A stretch of 64,000 bases of DNA from Guillardia theta CCMP2712 (Eukaryota > Cryptophyceae > Pyrenomonadales > Geminigeraceae). Below the pieces are notes generated by a model that saw only the letters and a program-made list of their open reading frames with translations, made no database searches and was not told the origin of the DNA. Made by a program: the position numbers and the translations under genes. The stretch covers positions 177,225 through 241,224 of the forward strand of contig NW_005434592.1 of assembly GCF_000315625.1 (NCBI RefSeq), in the 5' to 3' direction. This document shows, piece after piece, positions 1 to 15,479 of this stretch (positions are counted from its first letter, which is position 1; every line of letters begins with the position of its first letter).

Positions 1-347
1 CATACCAAACCCAAGGATGCCGTCGACTCCTAGTAGGTCAAACCATCAGATCGCGACAGAGATAGGTAGAAGGGGAAGGCGGGGGGCGGGGGAAGAAAAA
101 GGAGAAAGGAAGCGAGAGGGGAAGAAAGGAAGGGAGAGGGGAAGTAGACGAAAGGGAGGAGGAGAGAGGGAGGAGGAGAGAGGGAGGAGGAGAGAGGGAG
201 GAGAGAGGGTCGGGAGATCGCACCGTTAAAGTCAGGGCTGTTGCAATCCGTGATGGAGCCAAACTGAGGTCTTGCATATCAGATACAGAAGGGGCAAGCA
301 AGATCGAACAGCAAGAATGAAGGTGGACGAGAACGACGTCAGAGTAC

Positions 348-399
<52 letters not shown>

Positions 400-1467
400 A
401 ACGATGATGATAATGACGACGATGATCACATCGTGAAGAAATGTTGGGAAGCAGGGGAAGCACAAGCCGTACCTTGGTCTCCACGAAAAAATCTCCCAGT
501 TGCACGACATCCCTGCTCTGAACAAGCAGTCACAAACCTATTCCACCCTCTCACCCATTCCAAATTTCTCCTCTCCTCCTCCTCTACTCCTGCTGCCCTT
601 CATCCTCCTCTCCGTTCCACTGCTGCTTCTTTATTCTCCTTGACCTTCTCCTCAACTTACTTGAAATCCCTTGAGATGAGAGTTATCTGCGTATGCGAGC
701 AAGAACATCTGCGCATCAAACATCACCTTCATCTCTCTTCCCTCCCCTCCCCTCCCCTCCCCTCCCCTCTCCTCTCCTCTCCTCTCCTCTCCTCTCCTCT
801 CCTCTCCTCTCACCTGCTTGGGCACCACATGGAAGCTCTTGCTCTTTGACGGATCGTAGACGGTCGAGTTCTTGGGGTAGAAGGGGATTTTGAACCCGCT
901 GCTTGCCGACGATGATGACGACGACAGTTCCTGGAACTGCCCTCCGACCCCAGAAAGCGTCCCGAATGTGGGGCTGAGCACGCCATGCGTCAACGGTAGG
1001 AATGGAAGAAGGCAGCAGAGGAAGAGCTGGAGGGTCGGGACGACGATGATGACAAGGCAGGGGAGAAGCAGGAGGCAGGGAGGGGGACAGGGAGAGAGAG
1101 GGAGAAAGGAAGGAGAGGGAAATGTTCGGGTAGGAGACCTTGAATGTTGATCTTCATCCTGCAGCAGCTCCTGCAGCGCTTGACTTCCTGCATGCCATGT
1201 CAGCATCCCCGTCCTTGTCGCCCTCGCTCCCTCACCCTCCTCACTGCTGCTCATCTCTGCGATCCTCTCTGCCGCGTCCCTCTCGGAAGGGCTCAACCTC
1301 AGGCTGCTCGCGTGCCCACATATCAACGTTGCGCACAACAGGAAGGGAAGGATCCTGTCAGCGGGAGGAGGAGGAGGAGGAGGAGGAGGAGGAGGAGGAG
1401 GAGGAGGAGGAGGAGGAGGAAAAACCGTTAGAAGCGGAGAGTTGTCAAGAAGGATGGCGTACCTCAT
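1..1467 (-). CDS. putative secreted aspartic-protease-like protein, 3' part outside window
   Basis: The likely start is the ATG at 1467. Exon 1 is only 5 nt (1463-1467). It splices over a (TCC)n intron to 1354 and reads MRILPFLLCATLICGHASS, a clear signal peptide. Exon 2 (1139-1354) holds an acidic, Ser/Glu-rich stretch ending in a CAAG/GT donor. A later exon near 820-960 contains FYPKNSTVYDPSKSKSF. An exon near 660-705 contains LAYADNSHLKGFQ. An exon near 467-505 contains VVQLGDFFVETK. These three resemble the DPSKS, Y-x-D-x-S-x-x-G and V-x-L-G stretches of pepsin-like (A1) proteases. I did not find the DTGS catalytic motif, so either an exon is missing from this model or the protein is not an active protease. 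Several introns hold microsatellites. The 3' end lies beyond base 1. The family call is tentative; the signal peptide and minus-strand exons are firmer. Confidence 0.35.
348..399. repeat. (GAT)n trinucleotide repeat
   Basis: About 17 uninterrupted TGA/GAT units are followed by imperfect ones to about 424. The repeat lies in a presumed intron of the minus-strand secreted-protein gene. Confidence 0.95.
740..810. repeat. (CTCCC/CTCTC)n pentanucleotide repeat
   Basis: Repeated CCTCC units change to CTCTC units. The tract sits between exons of the minus-strand secreted-protein gene, just after a GTGAG donor on that strand. Confidence 0.95.
1365..1420. repeat. (GGA)n trinucleotide repeat
   Basis: About 18 GGA units form most of the first intron of the minus-strand secreted-protein gene. 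On the transcript strand it is a (TCC)n pyrimidine tract ahead of the CAG acceptor. Confidence 0.95.
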
Positions 1468-1800
1468 TGCCGTCAACCAAGTCTGGGTCACTCGTGTGCC
1501 CGTCTCCTCCTCCAAGTGGTTTGCTCCTCGTTGATCTCTTCCTGCTCGAGGCGTCAAACGCTTCCCCGGCGATCCAGAATGGCAGTAACGAGTGGGGTGA
1601 AAGAGGGTGCGGCATGAAGGGACGCCGGGAAAGAGCGTCCGCACGCAAGGGACGGACGCGTCAAGGTCTTTGGGGGTGCATTATGCAAGCGAAATGGTTT
1701 CAGTGAGGAGGAGAGGAATGGTGGAGAACTGTAGGTCAGTGAAGGATAGCAGCGGTGACAAGTCGGATCGAATCGGCAGGGCAGGGATACGGCGAGGATC

Positions 1801-4800
1801 ATGGAGAGCGCTGGAGAGCTGTTCGATGGCGGAGATCAAGAGGAGGAGGAGGAGGAGGAGGAGGAGGAGGAGGATGAAGGAGAAGAGGAAGAGGAAGAGG
1901 AAGAGAAGGAGAAGGAGAAGGAGGATGATGATGAAGAGGAGGAGGGTTCTGATGCGCCAGGAGGAGGTGGTGGTGGCGAAGCAAGCGCAGTGGAGCAGCA
2001 TGCAGCGATGGTGAGTCACCTAGTCTGGCCCTCATCCCCACACATGCAGATCGGATCGGATCCCAGGACTTCATTGCCGATATCATAGTCTTTACTCAAA
2101 GACAGTTAAGCTAAAAATTAGTACGAGGACAATCAGGAGACCCTGACACTCTGTCGCACAGGCCATACGACTCCGGCCGGGCCGGGGCCACGCGCCGCGC
2201 GCCGCCCGGCCGGTCTGAGAGTCACCGCCGGTCCGGGAGCCCGGCGGGGTGCCCCCCCCGGCCCGCTCGCCGGGGGGCCCGGCCGGGCCCCGGCGCTACT
2301 AGGCTACTGGGCCGCCATACTACTGAGCCCGGCGTTCACGGTTCGAATTGCACCAGTGAGCCGTTCGACTCGAGTCCGAGTCAGCCCGCCGGCCCGGCAG
2401 CAGGCCCCCCGGGCCGCCTGGTCCGAGTCGCCGCGGCCGCCGCAGCAGTGGCCGCAGCCAGGTTGGTAGGAGCCTGATCCGATCCAAACCACCCCATATC
2501 TAAGAGGGGTACTCATCTATGCCTAGGAGGGGTACTGTCACCTGCCACCTATGGTAAGCAAGCCCGCTTCAGCGCCGCAGGCATGCCGCGTCGTAACGCT
2601 GTTCCGGTGAGTAGAAGGCGGGAAGATGGGGCGGGGAGGAGGAGGTATGCTGTGACAATGAGAGGAAAGTAGAACAGCATGCTTGTTCTCACTCCATCCC
2701 TCCACGGAAACCTGCGAGATCAGGGCGAGAGACCGGCTCCCTGACCCGACCATGATCCCGACGAGGAGGGAATGGCTTCGTCCCCTCAGGACGCAAGTCT
2801 CGCTCCCGTGTCTTGTCCTCCTGCACCCTCTCCCTGTCTCAGCTCCCCATCCTTTGGGATCGACAACCAACCCCTCCGCCTGCTCTTGTTCCATGCCGTG
2901 ACCAGCCCTCGACTGACTCGCTGCTACAGGAGAGAGTTTCAGGGGAACAGCAGCACACGGAGGTAGTGACGGTGAAGCTCCCGCACCAATGGATGCCCAA
3001 AGCCCGTATGAAGGCGGTCAGCCCCCTCGGCATTCCCTTCGAGTTCGTCCCTCACCCCGAGTCCCGGCCATGCGGCACGCTGGAAATCCGCGTCTACTCA
3101 ATGAAGGGACCTCCTGGGGAGACCTCTACGAACGCCGACAAACCCGTGCCATGCCGCGTCGTCGGCAAGGAAGTGAGTGCGTCAGAAACGACGGAGGAGA
3201 CGGAGGAGACGGAGGATGTTGGTTCTCTTGCTCATTGTAGGGTGTGCAACGACGGAGGCGACGACGAGAGCATGCTGCTGTGTGACGTTTGCGACAACGG
3301 GTTTCACATCTACTGCCTGAGTCCGCCACTGGCGGCGATACCGGAGGGAGAATGGCATTGCTCGGAGTGCTCGAAGAACATGCCGGATTGGGCGAGATTC
3401 AAAGTCAATGACAGGTAGCTGGACAGGTCAAGTATGCTGGAAAACTTGCAGCCTGACGCTGAACGGCAGATGCGTTGCCTTGTTCGAACAACAATCATGG
3501 CTTGTCAAGATCTTGAAGATAGATGGCCAGGAAGCCTTCGTGCACTTTGATGGGTGGAAGAAGAAAGAGAATATGTGGATCCAGCGCAAGATCCTGAGGC
3601 CCGTTCCCCCCAAGGAGGAGCTCACCAGAGTGTACAAAGGGAAGTTATTGACAGAGGAGGAGGAGCAGCAGTTGAAGTCGAAGAAGTTGAAGAAGAAAAA
3701 GGAAGACAAGAAGACCGCCAAGATGAAAAAGAAACTCAAGGAGATTCAGAAGCTTATCAAGTCGGTCGAGGCAGAGAAGAAAAAAGGGAACGGGGAAACG
3801 TCAGCGAGCAAACTCTCGAGCTCTTTCATCGAAGAGCTCAACAAGGTAGGGAAGGCTTCAGCGAAGCAGGCGTGTGAGAGCTCCAACACAAGTGCTTCCA
3901 CGGTCGATCAGAAGTCCGAACGAGAAGCTATCAACGCGAGATGGATGCTTAAGCTGAAAGGCAGGATCCATCACACCAACTCCCTCCCCAACATCACCAC
4001 CCTGTCAGCTGGATGTGACGACGGATGGAGCGACTGTTGTGTGGAGTGCGGCGAGACAGGAGAGTTGCTCTGCTGCGACACATGCCCGAGGACCTTCTGT
4101 CTCGACTGCACGCGCCTGAACAAGGTGCCCAGAGGAAAGTGGAGCTGCCGCTCTTGCGTCAACTCCCAGCGGATGATCGCGACAGGAGGAGGGATAGGAA
4201 GCGACCAGATCCTCCTGCAGATCCAGAGGTTGTGCGAGACGTTCCCCATGACCCACTTCCTAGGCGCGCTCTCCTTTGACATCGCGCGCGTGCGGGCACT
4301 GGCGCAGGCGTGCAGGAACGAGGGAATATCTCTGAACGGGATGCATGAGGTCTCGACAGCCCGGGAGGCCGTCGACAAGCTCAACGGCCTGCTGGAGAAA
4401 GCGACGGTGGTCAATGGCGGGGAGAAGCCTGGGGATGCGGAGAAGGAAGGAGCCGAAGCAGGGGCGGGGAAGGAGGAAGGAGGAGGAGAGCAGGGGGGCA
4501 GAGGAGGGGCAGGAGAGGGCCAAGGCGACAAATCGACGAGAGTCAGCAAGGTAGTTGCACCGATAGCTCTACCTCCCAAGTACCAGAAGTACGAGGAGGT
4601 CGTCACAAAGTTCTGCCAGGACGGAGTTTGCCGGCCCAACATCGCCCTGACGGCGGAGCAGGTGGAGATGTGCAGGGAGGCTGTGTCGAACTACTACAAC
4701 CGAGTCAAGTACACCATCCAGACGCTGCAGCTCAACGACAAGCTGGAGCAGCAGGGCTTTGCTGAGTTCAAACTGAGGTGCGCCGGTAGGTACGACATGC

Positions 4801-5597
4801 AGGTCCCGGAGCTGGAGACCGAGGCCTTCAAGTTCCTGCGGGAGGACGCGCCATGGCTGGAGAGCGTGCACGCGATCTTGGGAGAGGACTGCAAACTGAC
4901 CGTGATCGGCTGCATGCTGTCTCAGCCCGGCTCGCAGACGCAGCAGTGGCACTCGGATGGAGATCACTTGAGCGAGCACGAGCACCTTCCCCCGTACGCC
5001 GTCAACATCTTCGTCCCTCTGGTGGACATGAACTCAGCGCTCGGGCCCACCGAGTTCGTGCCGACGACCCACCTGCTGTTCAACTACGAGCCGATCACTA
5101 GCATCACCCCCATCACCATCTGCACCCCAGCAGGAGAGTGCCTCTTCTTCGACTACAGGATCAAGCACAGAGGCCTCGGCAACCGAGGTCACTACGCGCG
5201 CCCCATGCTCTACATCACCTACGGGACCAAGGCATGGGCGGACAAGGCAAACTTCAGCAAGAAACGCTACGCCAAGCTCCCTCCCCTCCTCAATCAAAGG
5301 CCTCCCCGCAGCCAGCTGCCCGTGGACAGGGAGGACCGCATGAAGTTGCTAGAGGCCACAACAAGCCCGGACAAGAAGGGGGGAAAGAAGCGGACGATGA
5401 AGGCTGACGGGGAGGAGGGAGAGAAACCCCAAGAGGAGTCTAAGGATGGAGACTCTCAGAAGGCAGCTGAGAAACCCCAAGAGGAGGGTAACGAGGGAGA
5501 CAAGGCAGCTGCTCCCCCCAAGGACAGCCAGAGGTCGGCAAAGCGACAGGCTAAGAGCACAGTGACCAAGATGAAGAGCGAGCCCAACAATGCCTGA
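1801..5597 (+). CDS. PHD-Tudor-PHD-PhyH multidomain protein, putative chromatin dioxygenase
   Basis: The three-exon model is 1801-2010, 2930-3414 and 3470-5597, in frame throughout, giving 940 aa. Exon 1 encodes an acidic Glu/Asp-rich head. The first PHD finger (about residues 175-222) starts HCRVCNDGGDDESMLLCDVC. A Tudor-knot/chromo-barrel-like stretch follows (about 233-275, with SWLVKILKIDGQEAFVHFDG). A Lys-rich coiled coil comes next, then a second PHD finger (about 421-467, CVECGETGELLCCDTCPRTF). The C-terminal half resembles a phytanoyl-CoA-dioxygenase-type 2-oxoglutarate/Fe(II) enzyme: QQWHSDGDH gives the H-x-D pair near residue 724, and IKHRGLGNRGH gives a distal His near 797 with following Arg. 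PHD and Tudor modules read histone tails, so the enzyme probably acts in the nucleus on a chromatin protein or nucleic acid; the substrate is unknown. Exon 1 is assigned by matching phase and a GTGAGT donor. Intron 1 (919 nt) contains a GC-rich island. Confidence 0.8.
2150..2510. other. GC-rich word-island inside intron 1
   Basis: Very GC-rich sequence is built of CCGGCC, GGGCCC, GAGTCC and GGCTACT words, with no coherent reading frame. It starts just after AGTACGAGGACAATCAGGAGAC, a string nearly repeated at 54915-54946 before another island. It ends at two AGGGGTAC octamers (2505-2512 and 2528-2535). It lies in the long first intron of the PHD/PhyH gene. Confidence 0.6.
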
Positions 5598-5609
5598 GGA
5601 TCGACAATG

Positions 5610-6050
5610 ATGACCTTCGAGTCGCCTCCTCATCAAACAGAGTGACAGTGACGTCTGATCACCCGGGCTATCACCGGGTTATTGCAAGACTCTCAGTGTT
5701 CCGAATTCAATTAGTATCATCAGACCAGTAAACAACCATGTACATCACTAAGTCGCTCGACTTGACAAAGGAAGTTGGCAAGCCGCTGAGACTGTCTCAC
5801 TGCCGTCACGCCGATTCACTGCGGTGCCGTACCATGATGGCCCGCTCCGAGTCGGCGATCGGACTCCGGAAGGGCGGCCCGGCCCGTCCCGCCCGGCGGC
5901 CCGGCCCCGGCTTCATCGAGTCATCACTAGCCCGGGCGCTTCAGCTGCAGTCATGCGATTCATCGTAGTCACAGGCTCAGGCCTCCCGGATGCCTGCTGA
6001 CGGTCCCGGGGCCCGCCGGGCCGCGCCGCAGGCTCGCCTCGCCTCAACTC
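5610..6050. other. intergenic GC-rich word-island
   Basis: This is the whole space between the PHD/PhyH gene and the glutaredoxin gene. It is rich in GAGTC, CCGGGCC, GATC and CGGTC words like the other islands. No gene is seen. The promoter of the glutaredoxin gene must lie here or in its right edge. Confidence 0.5.
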
Positions 6051-6065
6051 ATAAAGGTGACAATC

Positions 6066-7384
<1,319 letters not shown>

Positions 7385-7667
7385 TGTATGAGAGAAGAGT
7401 AAAGAGTCTTCCTTGTTGTAGGATGCGGAAGGAACGAGGTGGAGGAGGTAGGTAGTAGAGGGGTTGAAAGTGATACTTTTGAGAGATAGACCAAAGTTGG
7501 GGCAGAAGGGGGCAGGCAGTAGCAGAGGGAGGGAGGTCAAGAAGGGGAAACGCGGAGGGGAGGGGAGGAGGATGAGCAGGAGGAGGAGTTTTTGGGAGGA
7601 GGAGGAGGAGGAGGAAGAGGAGGAGGAGGAGGTTGTCAGATCTTTATCACAACGTCAGCAAGCAGCA

Positions 7668-10809
<3,142 letters not shown>

Positions 10810-11715
10810 GGCTGCTCAGCTCTAAGGACACACCACAAGCTCCACCGCAGCTCCTCTCCCTTCAAGCTCTTCTCCTGCCCTCACCAAAGCAACCCTGAAC
10901 CTCCTGCTTCTTCCATTCGATCACTGATGACGTCCCATGACTTCCACACTTTTGGCTGACCAGCTTGGAAGGCTGCAGCAGTCAAATATGTCAGTTTGCA
11001 ATCCAACTAATTTTCGTGTTCGAACATTCAGAGAAGGAAAGGGAGTTCGGTAAAATCCTAACAAACCTTCACTTGAAACACTATTAATCAGCAACAGCTC
11101 TCTTACGAAAGACCCCATCATGAACTTTGTCTCAACTGAATGAAATTATCTCTACAATACTATCCTCTGGCCCCTCAAGCTTGATATTCATCAACCTCAC
11201 ACTATTCTCGAAGGATCATATGCTAGTTGTCTACTAAAAGAGCCGCCTGTTTGTCTCAACAAGCTTGATCTGATTCCGATGTGAGTGACCCACATCAATG
11301 CCTGCCAGACCTTTTGATCTCTTCTCCTCTCTTTCTTGCTTCGGATTTATCGATTCATCTGTGTCTTACCCACTCACAGACCCTGCTCTTGCTCCTGGAC
11401 CCTATCTCGCTCTTCCCAACACAATGTGTGCATCAATGCACATAGGAGCATGGCGCGCCAGCAGGGCTCATGATCACAAACTTCATCAAAATCTCAAACA
11501 CGAATTGATCTTCTTCCATGTTGCAGCATCATGCGTTCTCATCCCGCTTTTCCTCTATCTCCACGCCATCGCTTACCTCATGCCGCCGAAAACCGTTTAT
11601 ATCGTTACATACCGTTGAATATCGTTATGTCATTTTTCCCGGGTCCCTTGGTTGCCGGATGGCCGGTGGTTCCGCAACTGGACGCATCTAGCAGTCCATG
11701 CAAGGAGGGGACGCC
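10810..11715. other. divergent intergenic region
   Basis: This spacer lies between CPSF2 (leftward) and the methylesterase gene (rightward). Composition is near-average with no word-island. An open frame at 11298-11618 has one hydrophobic run but no recognisable domain, and I do not call it a gene. Promoters for both neighbours are expected here; I cannot point to a TATA box. Confidence 0.5.
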
Positions 11716-13189
11716 ATGGAGGAGGAGGAGGCGCAGGGAGACCTGAGGAGACCAGGGAGAAGAAGAGAGGAAGGGGATCAGAACGAGAGTCCGCACGTCT
11801 TCGACTACATGCATGAGGTTGCGCTCGTTGTGCGATCGTGCTTCGGGCTAGTTACATGGAACTTCTGCAGATCAAGACCGGAGAAGGGAGGTTTGCCGCC
11901 CATGCTACTCGGTCGACGTCGGGGGAGGAGGCGAGGCTTTCGAACGATGCAACATGGGGGCTGCTGACGCGCGTCACAGGATCAAAGGCCCGTGCTCTTC
12001 ATGCTCCATGGGGCTGGTCAGTCATCATGGAGCTGGAGCCGACTGGGCAAGGAGCTCCGTCAGAAATGTGAGTTGCTAGCGCTGGATCTCCACGGACATG
12101 GCGAGACGAATGTTCCTTGGCAACCGTCATCCAGGTGCATGCATGTTCCCTCCTCGTTAGGCCGAGGTGATCGATTGCTAACTTTAACCGCAAGCTTGCA
12201 AGCGACGGCGAAAGATATCGCAGAGGCTCTGAACCGCTCTCATGGAGGAGGCAGGAGCTGCCCAGTAGTGCTCGTAGGCCACAGCCTAGGTGGAGCTATT
12301 GCTGTCGAGATCGCCCAAAAGGTGACACGGTTGTGAGGTGGGATCCACTGGTTGGGTGACCTGACAACCAGGAACTTATACACAATCTGAAAGCGATCGT
12401 AATTATAGAAACCTCAGAGGGATTGGTGAAAGACAGCATGTCGAGAGCAAGGCAGTTCTTGGGTGATCGTATCTCTGGACTTTCTGACGGATTCTCATCT
12501 CTGCGACGGTAGACAGGAGGCCGACTCGGTTTGGCAGCGTAGACGAGGCGGTGAACTGGGCTATTGATTCAGGTACGGAGACCTGATGGAGATGGAAAGC
12601 TGACTTCGAGAAGAAATCTACAAGAGTAGAGAGGCTGCAGAATCATCTGTCCCGAGGATGTTGGTTGAGGATGGTGATGGTATATCATCAGAAATGTTTC
12701 CTTTCCACTTGCCTGATCTCCGAGCCCTGCAGGGTGGGTTTGGAAAACCAACCTTTCGGAGAAGTTAGAAGATGCGAGCAAATGGTTTGAAGGGGCTTCA
12801 AACAACTTTATCAAATTGTGATAGAGAACCGCGGATGAGAGTCGGAGCTGACAGTGTGCAGGAAATGTCATAAGTTGGTGATTGTCTGTGCCAAGGAGAG
12901 TCTAGACTGCAACCTCATGGTAGGGAGCATGCAAGGGCTTTTTCAGGTGAATCGTTGCAGGAGTTTGAGCAGCATTCAATAATGGAAAAGCTCACTGAGA
13001 TCAACCAGGCGGAGATTATTCCCGGCGGTCATATGATACACGAAGAAAGGTGCGGCCTGTGATTGCGTTTGCAACAGTCTTGCTCAACAGTGTATGAGCA
13101 GACCAAAGGATGTAGCAAAGCTTATCATCAACTTCCTGAGCCGATGGAAGCTTTTAACGCCTGTGCAAGGCAAGCCGACCTCGCCTTAA
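11716..13189 (+). CDS. PPME1: protein phosphatase methylesterase 1
   Basis: This alpha/beta hydrolase removes the C-terminal methyl ester from PP2A catalytic subunit. Clear exons are about 11985-12134, 12195-12321, 12372-12468, 12513-12572, 12733-12817, 12862-12946, 13009-13049 and 13102-13189. In order they give VLFMLHGAGQSSWSW (oxyanion region), ALDLHGHGETN, the nucleophile elbow VGHSLGGAIAV, the VDEAVNWAIDSG stretch, KLVIVCAKESLDCNLMVGSM, the catalytic His in IIPGGHMIHEE, and the C-terminal helix PKDVAKLIINFL. The 5' exons (from about 11716, with a probable start MEEEEAQGD, and YMELLQIKTGEGRF near 11850) are plausible but their borders are not settled. The residue 25 positions after the Ser, Asp in animal enzymes, reads Glu here. 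Several introns are 44-62 nt, and the gene looks intact. Confidence 0.88.
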
Positions 13190-13499
13190 CGCACCGACGG
13201 GGAATAATAAGAATTCAAAGCCGCAAGAGGCTACCAGTCCGAGTCAAGAAGCTTGTGTACTTTAGACGTTGTCTTGCTTGTCTTCAATCCTCGATCCAAG
13301 TATGTGTTGATCTGATGAGTGTCAATAAAGGGCATTCGTGATAGACGAGAGAACTCACTGCAAGCCCTTTCCCGGGCTCGTTGACAATGAATTCATCTGT
13401 GAATTCGCCTGGAACGGACAATGCATGAGCGGCGTACTCAGCAAGTGAAGGCGCATGTCCGGTCACCTTGTCTGCCCCTCCACTTATTAGGCATGTCAG

Positions 13500-14347
13500 C
13501 TACTCGAGGGGCTTTCCCCCCAATCTCGTGTGAAGTTGTTGTATAACATGGGTGCTGAGACAACGGTCAGAGGGAAAGATCATTGCCCGGGTAGGTTTCA
13601 CACCTGTGACTTTGCCTTGTGTGCAAATGCGCTGCATTACAAAAATCAGAGTCAACGATAACGAAATGGAAGAAAGTGTGGCAGCGACATGCCTTGCATC
13701 TCTGAATCTCTCTGGTAACACATTGCTGTTACCAAATGGATCCACAAAGACTTGTGTGTCTTGCTGGTCCTTGCTAGCAAACGAGCTCCATGTCTTGAAC
13801 TCATCGAAAGTGATGTACTCAGCGTCCAGCTTCATCATCTCGTTTACAACGTTTGCTTCGTCAATTTCAACAATCCCCATCTGCACATGGGGAGAATGGC
13901 TGAGCAACATGGTGAAGCAGAAAAATGGATATAACACCTTTCGGACTTCAGCTACGTACAGGACGAGATCATCGAGATTCAGCTTTCCGTCTCTGTCCTT
14001 GTCAAAAATACTGCAAACAGAAGTTTACGATCTCTGAGTTGTCCTCCTAATAGGCTAAAACGTGTTCATGTGGAACAATCTATCTATCAGTATGGAGTAT
14101 CCAAGAGGAACAGATTCATCAACTTGAGACTATGTCGTAATACATGACAATTCAAACATCGTTTCATCGTGTTGGTGGTGTAGTCCCTCCAATATTGATT
14201 TCCTTGATAACGGAAAACCTCCCTCGTGACCAGCTGATTTTGCTTGTCCTCCTGTCCTCCTGTCCTCCTGTCCTCCTGTCCTCCTGTCCTCCTGTCTTAC
14301 CCGAAGAGTTTCCGCAGGCATCGCCATGATGAATCTTCCTCCGACAT
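13500..14347 (-). CDS. small EF-hand protein
   Basis: Four exons (14301-14347, 13938-14010, 13722-13880, 13500-13631) join in frame to 136 aa. The protein starts MSEEDSSWRCLRKLFG. The first EF-hand is IFDKDRDGKLNLDDL, whose loop has D, D, D, K, N and D at Ca-binding places. A second, weaker EF-hand-like half follows, with EYITFDEFKTW. The remaining tail (RICTQGKVTGVKPTRAM onward) has no recognised domain. Layout and size resemble calcineurin-B/NCS-like sensors, but I cannot name a family. The phase across all three introns supports the model; the third intron is a multiple of 3, so it might be retained. Intron 1 contains an 8-bp tandem repeat. It is convergent with PPME1, about 310 bp apart. 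Confidence 0.7.
14247..14299. repeat. (GTCCTCCT)6 octanucleotide tandem repeat
   Basis: Six tandem GTCCTCCT units sit just inside intron 1 of the EF-hand gene. On the transcript strand the GTAAGACAGGAGG donor runs straight into the array. Confidence 0.95.
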
Positions 14348-15181
14348 TTTTCAACGGATTCTCAACCGCCTCTGACAGTCACCTAGATTAGCAACCCTAC
14401 CCCCAACTCCAATCTACCACCCACCCCACCCCATACCACCCCACACTACCCCGCCATATACCCATTGTTCAGCCTTTATATTGCATCCCCTCTTTCTGGG
14501 CTACCCCTTCGTCCTTTTGTACCCCACCCTAGTCTTCCCATATGAGCCAGCCTGTTGGTAGTGGGGGGTGGGGGCGGAGGGGTTCTGGAAGGGCTCACTG
14601 GGCTCAAAATAGCGCTAGAGGTGAAAACGGCGCAGCGGGTGAAGGATGCGGGTGAAGGATGCTGACATTGGAGCAAGTGGGAGAGGGAGAGTGGAGGACA
14701 GGACAGGTGATGAGAAGCAGCGGCGTCTGCATGTGAAAGACGGCTGTAGTTTGAAGGGTAGGCCAGTGGTAGTTCATTGCATGCCATGATATTACGCTGT
14801 TCATGGGATATCGGCTCACTAGGCAGTTTTGGAGGAGGATGCACAGAAAAAGAGTGTCACATATAATGTTTAAAAGACAAGTCCATTGACATCTTCGCAT
14901 GACATTGCCGATGTGTAGGACTGATGTGAAGGAGTACAATTTTTGCCTGAGTAGTTTGTGGCGTTTCTGCAATTACGGAGAAATTGGATCTTGACACAGT
15001 AATCGATCATTGAAAGAGCTTCACTCAACCTGGCGCTGATTGATGATATGGCCATAACAATTTTGCAAGTTTTGGGCCAGTAACCTGACTTGGGTGCCAA
15101 ATGGTACCGTGATAGACCTATCCTTCGAGCCCTCACATCATATCCTCCGTATTTGAAATCGGACTGACGAGCTACTCGCAG
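14348..15181. other. gene-poor spacer with C-run tract
   Basis: 14395-14570 is full of CCCCACC and ACCCC runs and includes GTACCCC at 14520. The rest has a minus-strand open frame (14870-15220) without recognisable features. No gene is supported. Confidence 0.5.
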
Positions 15182-15373
15182 ATGTTTAGCACCATCCAGA
15201 AGTACTCGGAACTTCGCCAATCTCAGTTCTCCATGCTTGACGGCTACTCATTGACTGACGCAGATGTTCAGAAGTCTGCTCAGGACTGGGTAGATGAGAT
15301 CTACCCTGCATGTGGCGATGCAGCCAGCATGGCGGGCTGCATTCCCGCTGACAAGCAGCCGTGGGCCTGGTGA
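15182..15373 (+). CDS. hypothetical protein or exon remnant, 63 aa
   Basis: The frame starts MFSTIQKYSELRQSQF and ends PADKQPWAW. It is balanced in composition and codon-like, unlike its surroundings. The ATG follows a CGCAG acceptor-like sequence, so it may be the last exon of a gene whose upstream part is lost or unseen. Two Cys lie in YPACGDAASMAGC. No family was recognised. Confidence 0.3.
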   Translation: MFSTIQKYSELRQSQFSMLDGYSLTDADVQKSAQDWVDEIYPACGDAASMAGCIPADKQPWAW

Positions 15374-15479
15374 TTGATCGATCACTCGGCGACTCGGATC
15401 TTGATCAACCTGCCTCAGTTCAAGGTGGACTCCCTGGCGGTGCCACTTCATCGTGATGATTAGTTCGTCTAGAGTCAAG

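Noticed and set aside
17-229. Arg/Gly/Glu-rich frame at the left edge
   Set aside because: Purine-rich low-complexity sequence with no start context or conserved features.
2338-2355. B-box-like GGTTCGAATT as part of a tRNA gene
   Set aside because: No A box, acceptor stem or terminator could be drawn around it; it lies within a GC-rich island.
11298-11618. 106-residue frame between CPSF2 and PPME1
   Set aside because: One hydrophobic stretch but no domain, splice support or coding bias.
12947-12960. A 14-nt GT...AG 'micro-intron' in PPME1
   Set aside because: A 62-nt intron (12947-13008) gives a better match to the family (FQ joined directly to AEIIPGGH), so no ultra-short intron is needed. 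Similarly an apparent 8-nt intron near 12509 is replaced by a 44-nt one.
14870-15220. 116-residue minus-strand frame
   Set aside because: Composition is unremarkable, no motif, no splice or start support; it overlaps the better plus-strand frame at 15182.
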